Shown here piece after piece: positions 63,119 through 64,000 of a stretch of 64,000 nucleotides of DNA. The first letter of the stretch is position 1; each line of letters starts with the position of its first letter. The notes below the pieces were generated by a model. The model had not been told where the DNA came from, searched no databases, and saw only the letters and a program-made list of their open reading frames with translations. Source of the DNA: Macrostomum hystrix (lineage: Eukaryota; Platyhelminthes; Macrostomidae); contig CATNEN010000038.1 in assembly GCA_950097015.1 (NCBI GenBank), positions 31,396,501 through 31,460,500 of the forward strand. Direction: 5' to 3'. A program made the translations under genes and the position numbers.

Positions 63119-64000
63119 TCAGCCATAACCGAACGGATTTCGTGTACAATGCGTCCAGAGTGGTCCATTACGGTTCATCGCACTACGGTTAGTGTCAATG
63201 GAGTTCAGGCCAGCTGGGGTCTGAGTTTTCAGGAGATTAGTGAGTCTGAGTTCCATGTCTCTTCTCCTGCGTTGAGTTGCCTCTCTGTGCGTCTCACATT
63301 CAGGGCTGAGGTACCAAAGACCCATGAACCGTAAGTCCAGCAGGCTGTGGTCTGTAGAGCGAAAATGTCTTGAGACCGGGTATCTTTTGCCAGTCTAATG
63401 TCGCTCAGGTGGGCTTGTAGTCGGACTTTAAGGTACCCTCCTGTCTCTCCAATGTAGACACAAAGGTCATTACAGCTCCTGCATAAGATTGAGTACACAA
63501 CGTTTCTAGAGTCGCAACAGACTTTCTGGCAGATCCTATATACCATGTTGGTAGAGTTGGATCCTGGACAGATCTGTCCAAAATGGCCATGTTGTCTACA
63601 CACCCGACAGGTTTCATTATTGCAGTTGTGGAAGCCAAAATCCCACTGGCGGTCGATGAAGAAACCCAGTTGGATGAGAGCGGAGTATTTGGCGTTCCGA
63701 ATAGAGCGAATAGAGCGGACAGAATGTCCGCTTGTTTCTTAAGGATGCCCATTAGGCTAGAGCTGGCTCGGTCAAAGTCTTGCTTGTGTGTACAGCGACG
63801 GGCATAGCGTAGAAATTGGGATTTTAAAGTACATTTAAAGGTGTGCTTCGGGTGGAAGGAGTCAGGATTAAGCAAGTGGCGAGAATCAGTCGGCTTAACT
63901 TGAAGTAGATGGAAGTCGTTAGAACCTTCATATTGCCCACTTCGGTGAGGGATACACAGCAGTCAAGGAAGTTGACACATTCTTTACTCGTTCAAATGTT
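63119..64000 (-). pseudogene. Penelope-like retroelement, decayed 3' part: end of reverse transcriptase plus GIY-YIG endonuclease
   Basis: Minus-strand coding remnants spread over several frames. From the window edge inward: VNFLDCCVSLTEVG and KPTDSRHLLNPDSFHPKHTF with LKSQFLRYARRCTHKQDF, typical of the Penelope reverse-transcriptase C-terminal/linker region. After a frame change come FFIDRQWDFGFHNC, a Cys/His stretch (CRVCRQHGHF) and SRNVVYSILC..CVYIGETGGYLKVRLQAHLSDI, the GIY-YIG core, where YSIL and YIG form the diagnostic motif. Another frame change near 63370 leads to HFRSTDHSLLDL and LLKTQTPAGLN, the usual end of the domain. At least three frameshifts mean this copy is inactive. Most of the reverse transcriptase lies right of 64000. 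GIY-YIG together with these RT landmarks distinguishes Penelope-like elements from LINEs. Confidence 0.82.

Overview
This window is nuclear DNA of an intron-rich animal. The evidence is multi-exon genes with GT..AG introns and animal-specific families: a plasma-membrane calcium pump, ionotropic glutamate receptors, a neurotactin-like cholinesterase homologue, WDR27 and amidated neuropeptide precursors. tRNA-derived SINEs and a Penelope-like retroelement agree. The families and SINE style fit a spiralian invertebrate such as a flatworm, but the taxon is an inference I could not test. There are no bacterial operons, CRISPR arrays or rRNA genes.

Layout. (1) 1-10651, minus strand: the first 658 codons (7 exons) of a plasma-membrane Ca2+-ATPase; the rest lies left of the window. 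(2) 14087-15349, minus: a two-exon gene for an unrecognised 389-residue protein. (3) 17120-26369, plus: a 7-exon type II membrane protein with a cholinesterase-like ectodomain and no catalytic serine (neurotactin-like). A cluster of eight TCACGTGA palindromes follows it. (4) 28401-35824, plus, and 37820-44480, minus: two complete paralogous ionotropic glutamate receptors, six exons each, converging tail to tail. Both lack the amino-terminal domain. (5) 48394-49038 and 49852-50202, minus: two coiled-coil coding stretches. (6) 52388-59027, plus: a 7-exon WDR27 orthologue. (7) 60012-60373 and 61073-61645, minus: two tandem two-exon genes for secreted precursors ending in KR-C-R-(L/M)-YDHRAC-P-(L/V)-G-stop. 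These look like a new family of disulfide-bridged, C-terminally amidated neuropeptides. (8) 63119-64000, minus: the decayed 3' part of a Penelope-like element with a GIY-YIG domain.

Over one third of the window is tandem repeat. Nearly every large intron carries its own private minisatellite (15-45 bp units, up to about 3.2 kb), and several units contain splice-signal-like words such as CTAACAG or CAGGTGAGT. The very long ORFs over these arrays are artefacts of units that keep frame. Two SINE families, A and B, are scattered through introns and intergenic DNA.

Several genes have roles at the neuronal membrane: glutamate receptors, a calcium extrusion pump, an adhesion-type cholinesterase homologue and peptide precursors. 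I see no evidence that they are co-regulated. Exon borders were assigned by eye from homology, GT/AG signals and phase agreement. They are predictions, but all phases are mutually consistent.
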